This document shows positions 8,113 through 15,493 of a stretch of DNA of 29,462 nucleotides, piece by piece (positions within the stretch are counted from its first letter, which is position 1; each line of letters opens with the position of its first letter). Source of the DNA: DATEOR01 sp035296905 (lineage in GTDB: Bacteria; Actinomycetota; Thermoleophilia; Gaiellales; Gaiellaceae). Under the pieces are notes generated by a model. It searched no databases. It saw only the letters and a list, made by a program, of their open reading frames with translations, and was not told the origin of the DNA. The position numbers and the translations under genes are program-made. The stretch lies in assembly GCA_035296905.1 (NCBI GenBank), contig DATHAA010000053.1, forward strand, positions 1 to 29,462. Direction: 5' to 3'.

Positions 8113-8825
8113 TGCCCGACCGGCGCGCACCCGCTGTCCTTCGGAGCTTCAACTACGCCTTCGAGGGCGTCATCCACGTGCTGCGGACGCAGCGCAACAT
8201 GCGGATCCACTTCGCGATCGCGGCGGCCGTGCTTGTCTTGGCGTTCATCTACGACGTCACGCGCCTCGAGCTGATCGCGCTGATGATCTCGATCGCCTTC
8301 GTGTTGATCGCGGAGATGGTGAACACCGCGGTCGAGGCCACGATCGACCTCTCGACGCCCTCGTTCGACCCGCTCGCGAAGATTGCGAAGGACATCGCTG
8401 CGGGCGCGGTCCTCATCGCAGCGGCGAACTCGGTCGCGGTCGGCTACCTCGTGCTCGCCGACCGGTTGACGCGGCCGAGCGCGAAGCTCGTGAACTCGCT
8501 CGGGGACGCGCCGATCAACCTCACGGTCATCGCCCTCGTCCTGACGCTCATCGTGGTCATTGCGATCAAGGCGATCACCGGGACCGGGACACCGCTTCGC
8601 GGCGGGCTGCCCTCGGGCCACGCCGCGCTCGCGTTCGGCTGTTGGGCGGCGATCACGTTCATCGTGACCGACCATCGTGTCGTCATTTCCTTCGTTGCGC
8701 TGATCATGGCGCTCCTCGTCTCCCAGACCCGTGTCGAGGCCGAGATCCACACGCCGTACGAGGTCGTTGCCGGCGCGGTCATCGGTACGCTCGTCACCCT
8801 GATCCTGTTCCAGGTATTCCGATGA
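8112..8825 (+). CDS. Fusion of DgkA-type lipid kinase and PAP2 phosphatase
   Basis: A 237-residue membrane protein with two opposing enzyme modules. Residues 1-120 are DgkA-like (diacylglycerol/undecaprenol kinase): EMVNTAVEATIDL has E68, N71 and E75, followed by AKIAKDIAAGAVLIAA with D94. Residues 135-237 are a type 2 phosphatidic acid phosphatase: K153 and R163 (a spread-out first motif), PSGH with H170, and TRVEAEIHTPYEVVAGA with R207 and H213, where the usual Asp after HxPxxV is Glu (YEV). About six hydrophobic segments are present. In Gram-positive genomes the slot between ybeY and cdd/era usually holds dgkA alone, so this is the local dgkA with a phosphatase added. A likely substrate pair is undecaprenol and undecaprenyl phosphate; this is inferred. 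Confidence 0.9.
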   Translation: MPDRRAPAVLRSFNYAFEGVIHVLRTQRNMRIHFAIAAAVLVLAFIYDVTRLELIALMISIAFVLIAEMVNTAVEATIDLSTPSFDPLAKIAKDIAAGAVLIAAANSVAVGYLVLADRLTRPSAKLVNSLGDAPINLTVIALVLTLIVVIAIKAITGTGTPLRGGLPSGHAALAFGCWAAITFIVTDHRVVISFVALIMALLVSQTRVEAEIHTPYEVVAGAVIGTLVTLILFQVFR

Positions 8826-9184
8826 CCGACCAGGAGCTTTACGACGCTGCCGTAGCGGCCTCCCAGGCGGCCTATGCGCCGTACTCGAGGTTCCTCGTCG
8901 GAGCGGCCGCGCTCATGCGCGACGGACGCGTCGTCACGGGCGTGAACGTCGAGAATGCCTCGTACCCGGTCGGAATCTGCGCCGAGCGCTGCGCCATCGC
9001 CCGCGCGGTCGTCGAGGGCGCAAGGCCCGGCGACTTCGAGGCGATCGGGATCACCGCCTCGCCCTGCGGCGCCTGCCGCCAGTGGCTGCACGAGTTCCGC
9101 TTCGACCGGGTGGCATTCATGCACGAGGGCGAGCTCCTCGTGCGCCGGCCCGACGAGCTCCTGCCCGACTCGTTCGAGCTGTGA
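8822..9184 (+). CDS. cdd: Cytidine deaminase
   Basis: A 120-residue homotetrameric-type cytidine/deoxycytidine deaminase of pyrimidine salvage. The zinc site is visible as C53-A-E55 (GICAERCA) with C82 and C85 (SPCGACRQ); E55 is the proton shuttle. GVNVENASYPVG (40-51) is the substrate-binding segment. ATG 8822 overlaps the stop of the kinase-phosphatase gene (ATGA), which fixes the start; the frame is open about 800 bases further upstream but without cdd homology. The stop overlaps the era start (GTGA). Downstream deoC could use the deoxyribose freed by this pathway, though the two are in different transcripts. Confidence 0.96.
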   Translation: MTDQELYDAAVAASQAAYAPYSRFLVGAAALMRDGRVVTGVNVENASYPVGICAERCAIARAVVEGARPGDFEAIGITASPCGACRQWLHEFRFDRVAFMHEGELLVRRPDELLPDSFEL

Positions 9185-10065
9185 CGCCGCCGGCCGGGCC
9201 GTCGTTAAAGAGTGGGTTCGTTGCGGTCGCGGGCCGCCCGAACGTCGGCAAGTCGACGCTCGTGAACGCGCTCGCGGGTGGGAAGGTCGCCATCGTCTCG
9301 GACAAGCCGCAGACGACGCGACGCCGGATCGCCGCGGTCGTCAATGGCGACGGCTACCAGCTCGTCCTCACCGACCTGCCCGGCTTTCAGCGGCCACGCG
9401 ACGCGCTCACCGAGCGCATGCAGCGGACCGTGGACGCATCGCTCGAGGACGTCGACGCTCACCTCCTCGTCCTGGCCGCAGACGAGGCGATCGGCTCCGG
9501 CGACCGCTTCGTCGCCGCGCGGGTCTTCGCCTCCGGGTGCCCTGTGGTGATCGCGCTCAACAAGGTCGACCAGCTACGCCCTGAAAGAATCGCCGAGCAG
9601 ATCCAGGTGGCGGCGAGCCTTGGCGACTTCCACGCGCTTCACCCGATCAGCGCCGCCCGCGGGGAGGGACTGGGCCCGCTTCAGGACGACCTGGTCGCGC
9701 TCCTTCCGGAGGGACCCCTCTACTTCGGCGAGGGCGAGTCGACCGACCTCCCGCTCGAGGCGCGGGTCGCGGAGCTCGTCCGTGAGCAGGCGCTCGCCCA
9801 CACCCGCGAGGAGGTGCCGCACGCGATCGGCGTCGAGGTCGAGGAGCTCGAGGAGGGCCGGGTGCACGCGGTCGTCTTCGTCGAGACCGAGTCCCAGAAG
9901 GGCATCCTCATCGGGAAAGCCGGCAGCATGATCAAGGCCATCGGCGCAGGCGCGCGACCCGAGATCGAGCGGCTTCTCGGCGGCAAGGTCTACCTCGAGC
10001 TGCAGGTCAAGGTACGGCCGCACTGGCGCCGTGACGAGAATGTGCTCGAACGCTTCGGAATCTAG
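9181..10065 (+). CDS. era: GTPase Era
   Basis: A 294-residue GTPase needed for 16S rRNA processing and 30S assembly. G1 is GRPNVGKS (19-26), followed by SDKPQTTR, G3 is DLPGF (65-69; the usual form is DTPG), G4 is NKVD (about 127-130), and a G5-like PISAARGEGL follows. The C-terminal KH domain is clear from GKAGSMIKAIGAGARPEIERLLG and VKVRPHWRRDENVLERFG. GTG 9181 overlaps the cdd stop by 4 bases and removes a spurious Arg/Ala-rich leader that the open frame would add. It is the last gene of the phoH-era chain; only 21 bases and a new ribosome site separate it from the peptidase gene. Confidence 0.96.
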   Translation: MTPPAGPSLKSGFVAVAGRPNVGKSTLVNALAGGKVAIVSDKPQTTRRRIAAVVNGDGYQLVLTDLPGFQRPRDALTERMQRTVDASLEDVDAHLLVLAADEAIGSGDRFVAARVFASGCPVVIALNKVDQLRPERIAEQIQVAASLGDFHALHPISAARGEGLGPLQDDLVALLPEGPLYFGEGESTDLPLEARVAELVREQALAHTREEVPHAIGVEVEELEEGRVHAVVFVETESQKGILIGKAGSMIKAIGAGARPEIERLLGGKVYLELQVKVRPHWRRDENVLERFGI

Positions 10066-10086
10066 GACAAGGAATCAGGAGGACAC

Positions 10087-11592
10087 GTGGCAGCACTGAC
10101 GGCGCTCATGTTCGAGGAACGGCTGAACCGCTATCTCTACGAGCGGGCCGAGGAGGCACGCGCGGTGCGCGTGGGCGAGAAGGAGACGAGCGAGCAGGCG
10201 GAGATCGTCGCCCGCTACGCCGACCTGTTCTCCCGCGAGCAGCACGAGTCTCTCCGTGACGAGGAGGACGCGGCGGCCGGCGACGGGCCCGAGCGTCTCT
10301 ACCGCCTGCGCGAGGCGTGTCTCGGCGGGATCGTCGTTGCCGAGCTCGCGGAGCGGTTCGACCGCTTCGAGAACGAGTTCCTCGCTGCGCGCGTCGATTT
10401 CCGCGGCGAGTCGCTCCCGCTTCGCTCCGCGCAGGCGATGCTCGCGATCCTGGACGAGTACGGGGACAGGAACGAGCTCGGCGACCTCGCCGCTGACGCC
10501 TCCGCCCGGTTCAACGAGGACCGCCAGGAGCTGATGGCCGCCGCGGAGACCCTCGACGCGGAGCTCTCGGGCGACCCAGACCCCATCGGGCGAAGCGCGC
10601 GGCGCAAGGCAATCGACATCGGCGCGCTCTCCGACGCGCTCGGCCGGGCGGCACGCGAGCAGGACGAGTCGTACGGGCCTCTCCGTGAGCGCTGGCTCGA
10701 CCGGATCCTCGGCGAGGAGCACGAGGCGGAGCCTGCGTCCTATCACGTCTCCTACCTGCGGCGGCTCTCGCCGCTCGCGGATACGTACACGAAGGAGCGG
10801 GCCGTCCCCGTCTGCCTCGAGAGCCTGTCGCGGCTGGGTTTCGACCTGGCCGCCGACGAGCACATCCGCCTCGACCTCGACGACCGGCCGCAGAAGAACC
10901 CGAGGGCCTGCGTGATCGCGTCCGACCCGCCCGAGGTCGTCCATCTGATCACCCGCGCACAGGGCGGGCTGCACGACTACCAGGGGCTCCTCCACGAAGC
11001 GGGGCACGCGCTCCATTACGCGGGAGTCGACCCGGCGCTTCCGTACACCTTCCGCCGCCTCTCTCGCGACCACGCTCTGACGGAGATCTACTCCTTCCTC
11101 CTGGAATCGGTGAGCCGGGAGCCCGGCTGGCACGCGGAGCACTTCGACCTTTCCGCTGGCGAGGCGGAGGAGAATGCCGAGGCGACCCGCTTCCTCGACG
11201 TCCTGCTCTTCCGGCGCTATGCGGCGAAGCTCGACTACGAGCTCGAGCTCTGGGCCGACTTCGAGCACGCGCCCGACTACGCGTCCAAGTACGCCGAGCG
11301 CCTGCGCGCCGCGACCGGCTTCCGCTACCGGCCGGACGGCTACCTCGCCGACATGGACGACGGGTTCTACTCGGCCGACTACCTGCGCGCGTGGATCCGC
11401 GCGGCCCAGCTCCGTGCGTACCTGCGCGAGACGATCGGCTCGGACTGGTGGGAGCGGAGCGAAACGGGGGACTTCCTGCGCGGCCTCTTCGCCGAGGGCA
11501 CACGGCCCTGGAGCGAGGACATCGCAGCCCGGATCGGCTTCGAGCCGCTCGACACGCGGCCCCTCGTCCAGGAACAGCTCGCGACGCCATAG
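10087..11592 (+). CDS. M3-like zinc metallopeptidase (gluzincin, thimet-oligopeptidase fold), divergent
   Basis: A 501-residue soluble protein with no signal peptide. The zinc site is LLHEAGHALHY, with H303, E304 and H307, and a third ligand candidate E333 in DHALTEIYSFLLESV, 29 residues after E304, the arrangement of M3 gluzincins. DRP...RACVIASDPPEVVHLIT just before the motif and a helical C-terminal half with YLADMDDGFYSADYLRAW fit an oligopeptidase fold. The N-terminal 230 residues are charged and helical and not recognisable by eye. Start GTG 10087 has AGGAGG at 10077-10082, four bases away, one of the best ribosome sites in the window. It may read on from era. Physiological substrate is unknown; peptide recycling is a guess. 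Confidence 0.72.
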   Translation: MAALTALMFEERLNRYLYERAEEARAVRVGEKETSEQAEIVARYADLFSREQHESLRDEEDAAAGDGPERLYRLREACLGGIVVAELAERFDRFENEFLAARVDFRGESLPLRSAQAMLAILDEYGDRNELGDLAADASARFNEDRQELMAAAETLDAELSGDPDPIGRSARRKAIDIGALSDALGRAAREQDESYGPLRERWLDRILGEEHEAEPASYHVSYLRRLSPLADTYTKERAVPVCLESLSRLGFDLAADEHIRLDLDDRPQKNPRACVIASDPPEVVHLITRAQGGLHDYQGLLHEAGHALHYAGVDPALPYTFRRLSRDHALTEIYSFLLESVSREPGWHAEHFDLSAGEAEENAEATRFLDVLLFRRYAAKLDYELELWADFEHAPDYASKYAERLRAATGFRYRPDGYLADMDDGFYSADYLRAWIRAAQLRAYLRETIGSDWWERSETGDFLRGLFAEGTRPWSEDIAARIGFEPLDTRPLVQEQLATP

Positions 11593-11610
11593 CGCTAGGC
11601 GTTGACGAAA

Positions 11611-11644
11611 GCGCACTCCCTCGTCCTAGGGATGCGCCCGTTTT
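11611..11644 (+). terminator. Rho-independent terminator after the peptidase gene
   Basis: GCGCACTCCCT (11611-11621) pairs with AGGGATGCGC (11628-11637): ten base pairs with one bulged C and a six-base loop, followed by CCGTTTT. Flanking ACGAAA (11605-11610) and TTTCGT (11642-11647) can extend the stem. It starts 18 bases after the peptidase stop and separates the era/peptidase transcript from the next gene. Confidence 0.72.
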
Positions 11645-11670
11645 CGTGCCGATTACTGTGATGAAGCGGC

Positions 11671-12140
11671 ATGTCCGAGGAGATCCGACATCACGCCACG
11701 CGGGTGAGGCGGCGCCGACGCCACAAGTCGTCGGTGACCAACATCAACATCTTTGCGATGACGTCGTCCCCTGAGGCGGCGGTGCAACCCGCAACTCCCG
11801 TGCCAGTCCCGGGCCCGGCACCCGTGCCCTCGGCTGAGCACGAGGACGAGGATCTCTTCGGCGAGCGCTGGTTTCCCCCGAATGGCTCGAGCGGCGCGCG
11901 AAGCGGCTCGAGAAGCAGGAGCAGGAGATCAAGCACCGCGCGCTCGAGATCGAACGCCGAGAGTCGGAGCTCGACAAGCGCGAGGCCCGCTTCGAGGCCG
12001 ACATGTATCTCCGTGAGGACGAGATCGAGGCGCGCGAGGAGAACCTGCGCGAGCTCGAGGCTCGGCTTGGCCAGAAGGAGTCCGACCTCGGCTCCTTTGT
12101 CGCTCGTGTGCAGGGCGGCCTGCTCGCGGACGCCGGCTGA
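11671..12140 (+). pseudogene. Coiled-coil protein gene with an interrupted reading frame
   Basis: The first part (from ATG 11671) encodes a basic stretch (VRRRRRHKSS), SVTNINIFAM and a Pro/Val-rich linker, then EDEDLFGERWFP. From about 11880 the sensible frame moves by one base: PEWLERRAKRLEKQEQEIK, then ALEIERRESELDKREARFE and EENLRELEARLGQKESDLG, a clear heptad-type charged coiled coil ending at TGA 12138-12140. In the original frame this stretch reads as Arg/Ser-rich noise. The change falls at a run of five C (11875-11879); a sixth C would join the frames as WFPPEWLERR. So the gene is either a sequencing/assembly indel or a true frameshift. The start is uncertain (11671 or ATG 11758). Function unknown; it stands just upstream of the deoC cassette. 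Confidence 0.6.
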
Positions 12141-12160
12141 GCCGGCAGCCTTCCCCGGGC

Positions 12161-12166
12161 TACACT
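12161..12166 (+). promoter_or_regulatory. Candidate -10 box (TACACT) for the deoC cassette
   Basis: TACACT matches TANNNT and lies seven bases before the ATG of deoC, so transcription would start at or beside the start codon. No ribosome site is present. Just upstream, GCCGGC-TGA-GCCGGC (12132-12146) is a 6-bp inverted repeat centred on the stop codon of the coiled-coil gene; it has no T-run. Confidence 0.5.
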
Positions 12167-12173
12167 GATTCCC

Positions 12174-13112
12174 ATGGCGCAGGCGCCTGCTCTACCGGGC
12201 GGGTTCGAGCTACCGCTCGAGCCCCGTCTTCCCCGCATCGGTTCCGTCGACCAGGTCGCGGTCGAGGAGCGTGCGGACTCGCTCTCGCGCCGCTCGATCA
12301 AGCGGGAATCCAAGCTTTTTGCGCTCGACCTCGCCGTGCGGATGATGGACCTGACGACGCTCGAGGGCGCGGATACGCCCGGGAAAGTGGCAGCGCTCTC
12401 CTCGAAGGCCATGCGGCCCGATCCCTCCGACTTGACCGTGCCGCCGGTGGCCGCTGTCTGCGTCTATCCGAATCTCGTTCCCGTGGCGCTCGACCGGGTG
12501 AAAGGGAGTGGCGTTCTCGTGGCCTCGGTCGCGACCGCGTTCCCGTCCGGCCAGTCTCCCCTCGAGATCAAGGTCGAGGAGGCGGCGCGCGTCGCCGAGA
12601 TGGGCGCGGACGAGATCGACATGGTCATCGACCGCGGCGCCTTCCTCGCGGGCGACTACGCGAAGGTCTACGACGAGGTGCGAAGGATCAAGGAGGCTTG
12701 CGGCGACGCGCACCTCAAGGTCATCCTCGAGACCGGCGAGCTCGGGACCTACGACAACGTGCGGCGCGCGAGCCTGCTCGCGATTGCGGGCGGAGCCGAC
12801 TTCATCAAGACGTCCACCGGGAAGATCCAGCCCGCGGCGACGCTACCCGTGACGCTCGTCATGCTCGAGGCGATCCGGGACGTGTACGAGGAAACGGGGC
12901 GCAAGATCGGGATGAAGCCCGCGGGCGGTATTCGCCACGCGAAGCAGGCCGTCCAGTACCTCGTCCTCCTTCACGAGACCCTCGGCGTCGAGTGGATGAC
13001 GCCTGATCTCTTCCGCTTCGGCGCCTCGTCGCTTCTCAACGACTGCCTGCTCCAGATCCGTAAGGAGAAGACAGGCCGCTACCAGAGCCCGGACTACTTC
13101 ACCCTTGACTGA
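12174..13112 (+). CDS. deoC: Deoxyribose-phosphate aldolase, catalytically intact
   Basis: A 312-residue class I aldolase cleaving 2-deoxyribose-5-phosphate to glyceraldehyde-3-phosphate and acetaldehyde. The Schiff-base lysine is K212 in DFIKTSTGK, the second catalytic lysine K248 in MKPAGGIR, and the acidic partner D149 in EIDMVIDRGA. LKVILETGEL precedes K212 as in the family. It is longer than E. coli DeoC (259) because of about 45 extra N-terminal residues with the helix RRSIKRESKLFALDLAVRMM leading into DLTTLEG, the form common in actinobacteria. ATG 12174 follows a candidate -10 at leaderless spacing. Its end overlaps the ALDH start by 8 bases, consistent with acetaldehyde being passed to a dehydrogenase. 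Confidence 0.95.
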   Translation: MAQAPALPGGFELPLEPRLPRIGSVDQVAVEERADSLSRRSIKRESKLFALDLAVRMMDLTTLEGADTPGKVAALSSKAMRPDPSDLTVPPVAAVCVYPNLVPVALDRVKGSGVLVASVATAFPSGQSPLEIKVEEAARVAEMGADEIDMVIDRGAFLAGDYAKVYDEVRRIKEACGDAHLKVILETGELGTYDNVRRASLLAIAGGADFIKTSTGKIQPAATLPVTLVMLEAIRDVYEETGRKIGMKPAGGIRHAKQAVQYLVLLHETLGVEWMTPDLFRFGASSLLNDCLLQIRKEKTGRYQSPDYFTLD

Positions 13113-14583
13113 GATCGAAAAGCGCCAAGACCGCTCGCCGGTCCCGTCCGCGTTCGACTATGCGCCCGCACCCGAGTCGCGGGAGATCGTCACGCTCGAG
13201 GACCGCTACGACCTCTTCATCGGGGGCGAGTGGGTAGAGCCGAAGTCGGGTGAGTACGCGCCGACGATCAGCCCGTCCAGCGAAGAACCGCTTGCCGAGT
13301 TGGCCTACGCGGGCGCGGAGGACGTCGGTGCGGCGGTCGAGGCCGCGCGCGAAGCCTTCGAGAACGGCTGGTCCGACATCACGCCGGCCGAGCGGGCCAA
13401 GTACCTCTACCGCATCGCGCGCATCCTTCAGGAGCGCTCGCGTGAGTTCGCGGTGCTCGAGTCGCTCGACGGGGGCAAGCCGATCCGCGAGTCCCGCGAC
13501 GTCGACCTGCCGCTCTCCGCGGCGCATTTCTTCTACTACGCAGGCTGGGCGGACAAGCTCGAGTATGCGTTCCCCAACCGCAAGCCGAAGCCCCTCGGCG
13601 TGGCCGGGCAGATCATCCCCTGGAACTTCCCGCTCCTCATGCTCTCGTGGAAGATCGCGCCGGCGCTCGCGGCGGGGAACACGGTCGTCCTGAAGCCGGC
13701 CGAGTCCACGCCCCTGACCGCACTCCTCTTCTGCGAGGTCGTTCGGCAGGCCGAGCTGCCCCCCGGGGTCGTGAACATCGTCACCGGCGACGGGCGAGCC
13801 GGGGCCGAGCTCGTCAAGCACCCCGGCGTCGACAAGGTCGCGTTCACCGGGTCGACCGATGTCGGGAAGGAGATCCAGCGAGCGGTCGCGGGGACCGGCA
13901 AGAAGCTCACGCTCGAGCTCGGCGGCAAGGCGGCGAACATCATCTTCGACGACGCGCCGCTCGACCAGGCAGTCGAGGGGATCATCAACGGCATCTACTT
14001 CAACCAGGGCCACGTCTGCTGCGCGGGCTCGCGATTGCTCGTGCAGGAGTCCATCTATGAGCAGGTGATCGCGAAGCTGAAGCGGCGCATGGGGACGCTG
14101 CGCGTCGGCGACCCGCTCGACAAGAACACCGACATCGGTGCAATCAACTCGAAGGAGCAGCTCGAGAAGATCAAGGAGCTCGTCGCGGCCGGGGAGGAGG
14201 AGGGAGCGGAGATTTTCCAGCCGCCGTGCCGGCTTCCCGAGAAGGGCTGGTGGTTCGCGCCGACGGTCTTCACGAACGTCGCGCAGAGCTACCGGGTCGC
14301 GCAGGAGGAGATCTTCGGGCCCGTTCTCTCGGTGCTGACCTTCCGTACTCCCGACGAGGCGGTGGAGAAGGCGAACAACACGCCGTACGGGCTCTCCGCG
14401 GGCGTCTGGACGGAGAAGGGCTCGCGCATCCTCTCGATGGCGCAGCGCCTGCGGGCCGGAGTGATCTGGGCGAACACGTACAACCGCTTCGACCCGGCTT
14501 CACCGTTCGGCGGGTACAAGGAGTCCGGCTTCGGCCGGGAAGGCGGCCGGCATGGCCTCGAGCCGTACATGAGGTTCGAATGA
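13105..14583 (+). CDS. NAD(P)-dependent aldehyde dehydrogenase, catalytically intact, lacking the usual C-terminal tail
   Basis: A 492-residue ALDH superfamily enzyme. Visible residues: N174 in IPWNFP, K197 in VLKPAE, FTGSTDVG, general base E271 in ELGGK, catalytic C305 in GHVCCAGSR, and EIFGPVLSV. About 30 extra residues precede the first ALDH strand. The protein ends with ESGFGREGGRHGLEPYMRFE, so the oligomerisation strand usually following (YTEVKTV type) is missing. The neighbouring short ALDH-like protein ends with a segment of just that kind. The TTG start at 13105 overlaps deoC by 8 bases. Likely role: oxidation of the acetaldehyde made by DeoC. Catalytic ALDH followed by a degenerate ALDH half recalls ALDH16. 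Confidence 0.93.
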   Translation: MTEIEKRQDRSPVPSAFDYAPAPESREIVTLEDRYDLFIGGEWVEPKSGEYAPTISPSSEEPLAELAYAGAEDVGAAVEAAREAFENGWSDITPAERAKYLYRIARILQERSREFAVLESLDGGKPIRESRDVDLPLSAAHFFYYAGWADKLEYAFPNRKPKPLGVAGQIIPWNFPLLMLSWKIAPALAAGNTVVLKPAESTPLTALLFCEVVRQAELPPGVVNIVTGDGRAGAELVKHPGVDKVAFTGSTDVGKEIQRAVAGTGKKLTLELGGKAANIIFDDAPLDQAVEGIINGIYFNQGHVCCAGSRLLVQESIYEQVIAKLKRRMGTLRVGDPLDKNTDIGAINSKEQLEKIKELVAAGEEEGAEIFQPPCRLPEKGWWFAPTVFTNVAQSYRVAQEEIFGPVLSVLTFRTPDEAVEKANNTPYGLSAGVWTEKGSRILSMAQRLRAGVIWANTYNRFDPASPFGGYKESGFGREGGRHGLEPYMRFE

Positions 14584-14631
14584 GAAGCGGCCTTAAGTCG
14601 GGGCCACTCCGGACCACCACCCACCTTCAGG

Positions 14632-14637
14632 CTAACG
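14632..14637 (+). promoter_or_regulatory. Weak candidate -10 box (TAACGT) before the short ALDH gene
   Basis: The 94-base gap between the two ALDH genes has TAACGT at 14632-14637 and a ribosome-site-like GGGGA at 14667-14671 upstream of GTG 14678. No -35 or terminator is convincing. The gap may simply be untranslated spacer of one transcript. Confidence 0.25.
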
Positions 14638-14677
14638 TCGCCGGGCGCGCGAGTGGCGCGCGGAATGGGGAAAAAGC

Positions 14678-15469
14678 GTGAGGCTTCCGGTCAAGAAGAC
14701 CTACAAGCTCTACGTGGGCGGTGCGTTCCCTCGCTCGGAGTCGGGCCGGTCGTACGAGGCCGAAGGGGCCAACGTCGCGCGCGCCTCCCGCAAGGATCTC
14801 CGCGACGCCGTGCGCGCCGCCCGTGAGGCATTCCCCAAGTGGGCGTCCATGACCGCCTATAACCGGGGCCAGGTGCTCTACCGGGTGGCCGAGATCATGG
14901 AGGGCCGCAGGGCGCAGTTCGTCGAGCTCACCGGAGACGAGGCCGAGGTGGACGCCGCGATCGACTCCTGGGTCTGGTACGCAGGGTGGGCGGACAAGCT
15001 CGCGCAGGTGCTCGGCTCGTCGAATCCCGTGGCGGGCCCGTACTTCAATTTCACGGTGCCGGAGCCGACCGGCGTCGTCGGCGTCGTCGCGCCCGAGGAG
15101 CCTGCACTTGCGGGCTTCGTCGCGCGCCTCGCGCCGGTAATCGTCGGCGGCAACGCGGCGGTGATCGTCGCCTCCCAGAAGCGCCCGCTGGCCGCGGTGA
15201 CGCTCGCGGAGGTCCTCGCCACCTCCGACGTGCCCGGCGGCGTCGTCAATGTCCTGACCGGCAAGAAGGACGAGCTCTGCGCGGTGCTCGCCTCCCACAT
15301 GGACGTGAACGCTGTCGACCTCTCCGGGGCTGACGACGAGCGCGAGGAGCTCGAGCGGCTCGCCGCCGACAACGTCAAGCGGGTCGTGTCGAACCGGGAC
15401 GGGCAATCGCCATGGCACGCTGCAGGCTTTCTCGAGCTCAAGACCGTTTGGCACCCGATCGGCGTCTAG
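14678..15469 (+). CDS. Short ALDH-like protein without catalytic domain (candidate ALDH16 C-terminal-domain partner)
   Basis: 263 residues aligning with the NAD-binding half of an ALDH: YKLYVGGAFPRSESG, KDLRDAVRAAREAFPKWASM, NRGQVLYRVAEIMEGR, SWVWYAGWADKLAQVLG and GGVVNVLTG. Active-site and cofactor residues are replaced: the IPWNFP of an active ALDH is APEEPA (Asn lost), VLKPAE is VIVASQ (Lys lost), FTGST is DLSGAD, and the whole catalytic domain with ELGGK and the cysteine is absent. The end, FLELKTVWHPIG, resembles the ALDH oligomerisation strand (xxEVKTV). Together with the tail-less upstream ALDH, the pair has the makeup of bacterial ALDH16, in which a Rossmann-plus-flap domain follows the catalytic ALDH. 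GTG 14678 has GGGGA upstream. Inferred role: a structural subunit of the ALDH. Confidence 0.82.
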   Translation: MRLPVKKTYKLYVGGAFPRSESGRSYEAEGANVARASRKDLRDAVRAAREAFPKWASMTAYNRGQVLYRVAEIMEGRRAQFVELTGDEAEVDAAIDSWVWYAGWADKLAQVLGSSNPVAGPYFNFTVPEPTGVVGVVAPEEPALAGFVARLAPVIVGGNAAVIVASQKRPLAAVTLAEVLATSDVPGGVVNVLTGKKDELCAVLASHMDVNAVDLSGADDEREELERLAADNVKRVVSNRDGQSPWHAAGFLELKTVWHPIGV

Positions 15470-15488
15470 TCACCTAGACTCAGCTAGT
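15466..15488 (+). repeat. Three CTAG-containing motifs with a possible -10 box before the DeoC-like gene
   Basis: CTAGT (15466), CTAGA (15474) and CTAGT (15484) occur within 23 bases, starting over the stop codon of the short ALDH gene. TAGACT (15475-15480) could be a -10 box, 13 bases before ATG 15494. CTAG is usually rare in bacterial DNA, so the clustering may mark a protein site; chance is not excluded. Confidence 0.3.
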
Positions 15489-15493
15489 CGCCC

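Noticed and set aside
8033..8821. Upstream extension of the cdd frame through the kinase-phosphatase gene
   Set aside because: ATG 8822 gives the standard cytidine deaminase start; the extension is out of frame with the fusion protein and has no homology by eye.
10075..11616. 513-codon minus-strand open frame opposite the peptidase gene
   Set aside because: The plus strand has a strong ribosome site and a zinc-peptidase motif; the antisense product has no family features.
11871..11880. Programmed -1 frameshifting at TTTCCCCCG in the coiled-coil gene
   Set aside because: The zero-frame codons CCC and CCG do not form a standard slippery heptamer (the P-site tRNA would have to pair with TCC), and I saw no clear stimulatory structure. 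An indel is simpler.
14584..14677. A terminator between the two ALDH genes
   Set aside because: GGCC repeats near 14590-14605 can pair only weakly and there is no T-run, so I do not split the cassette there.
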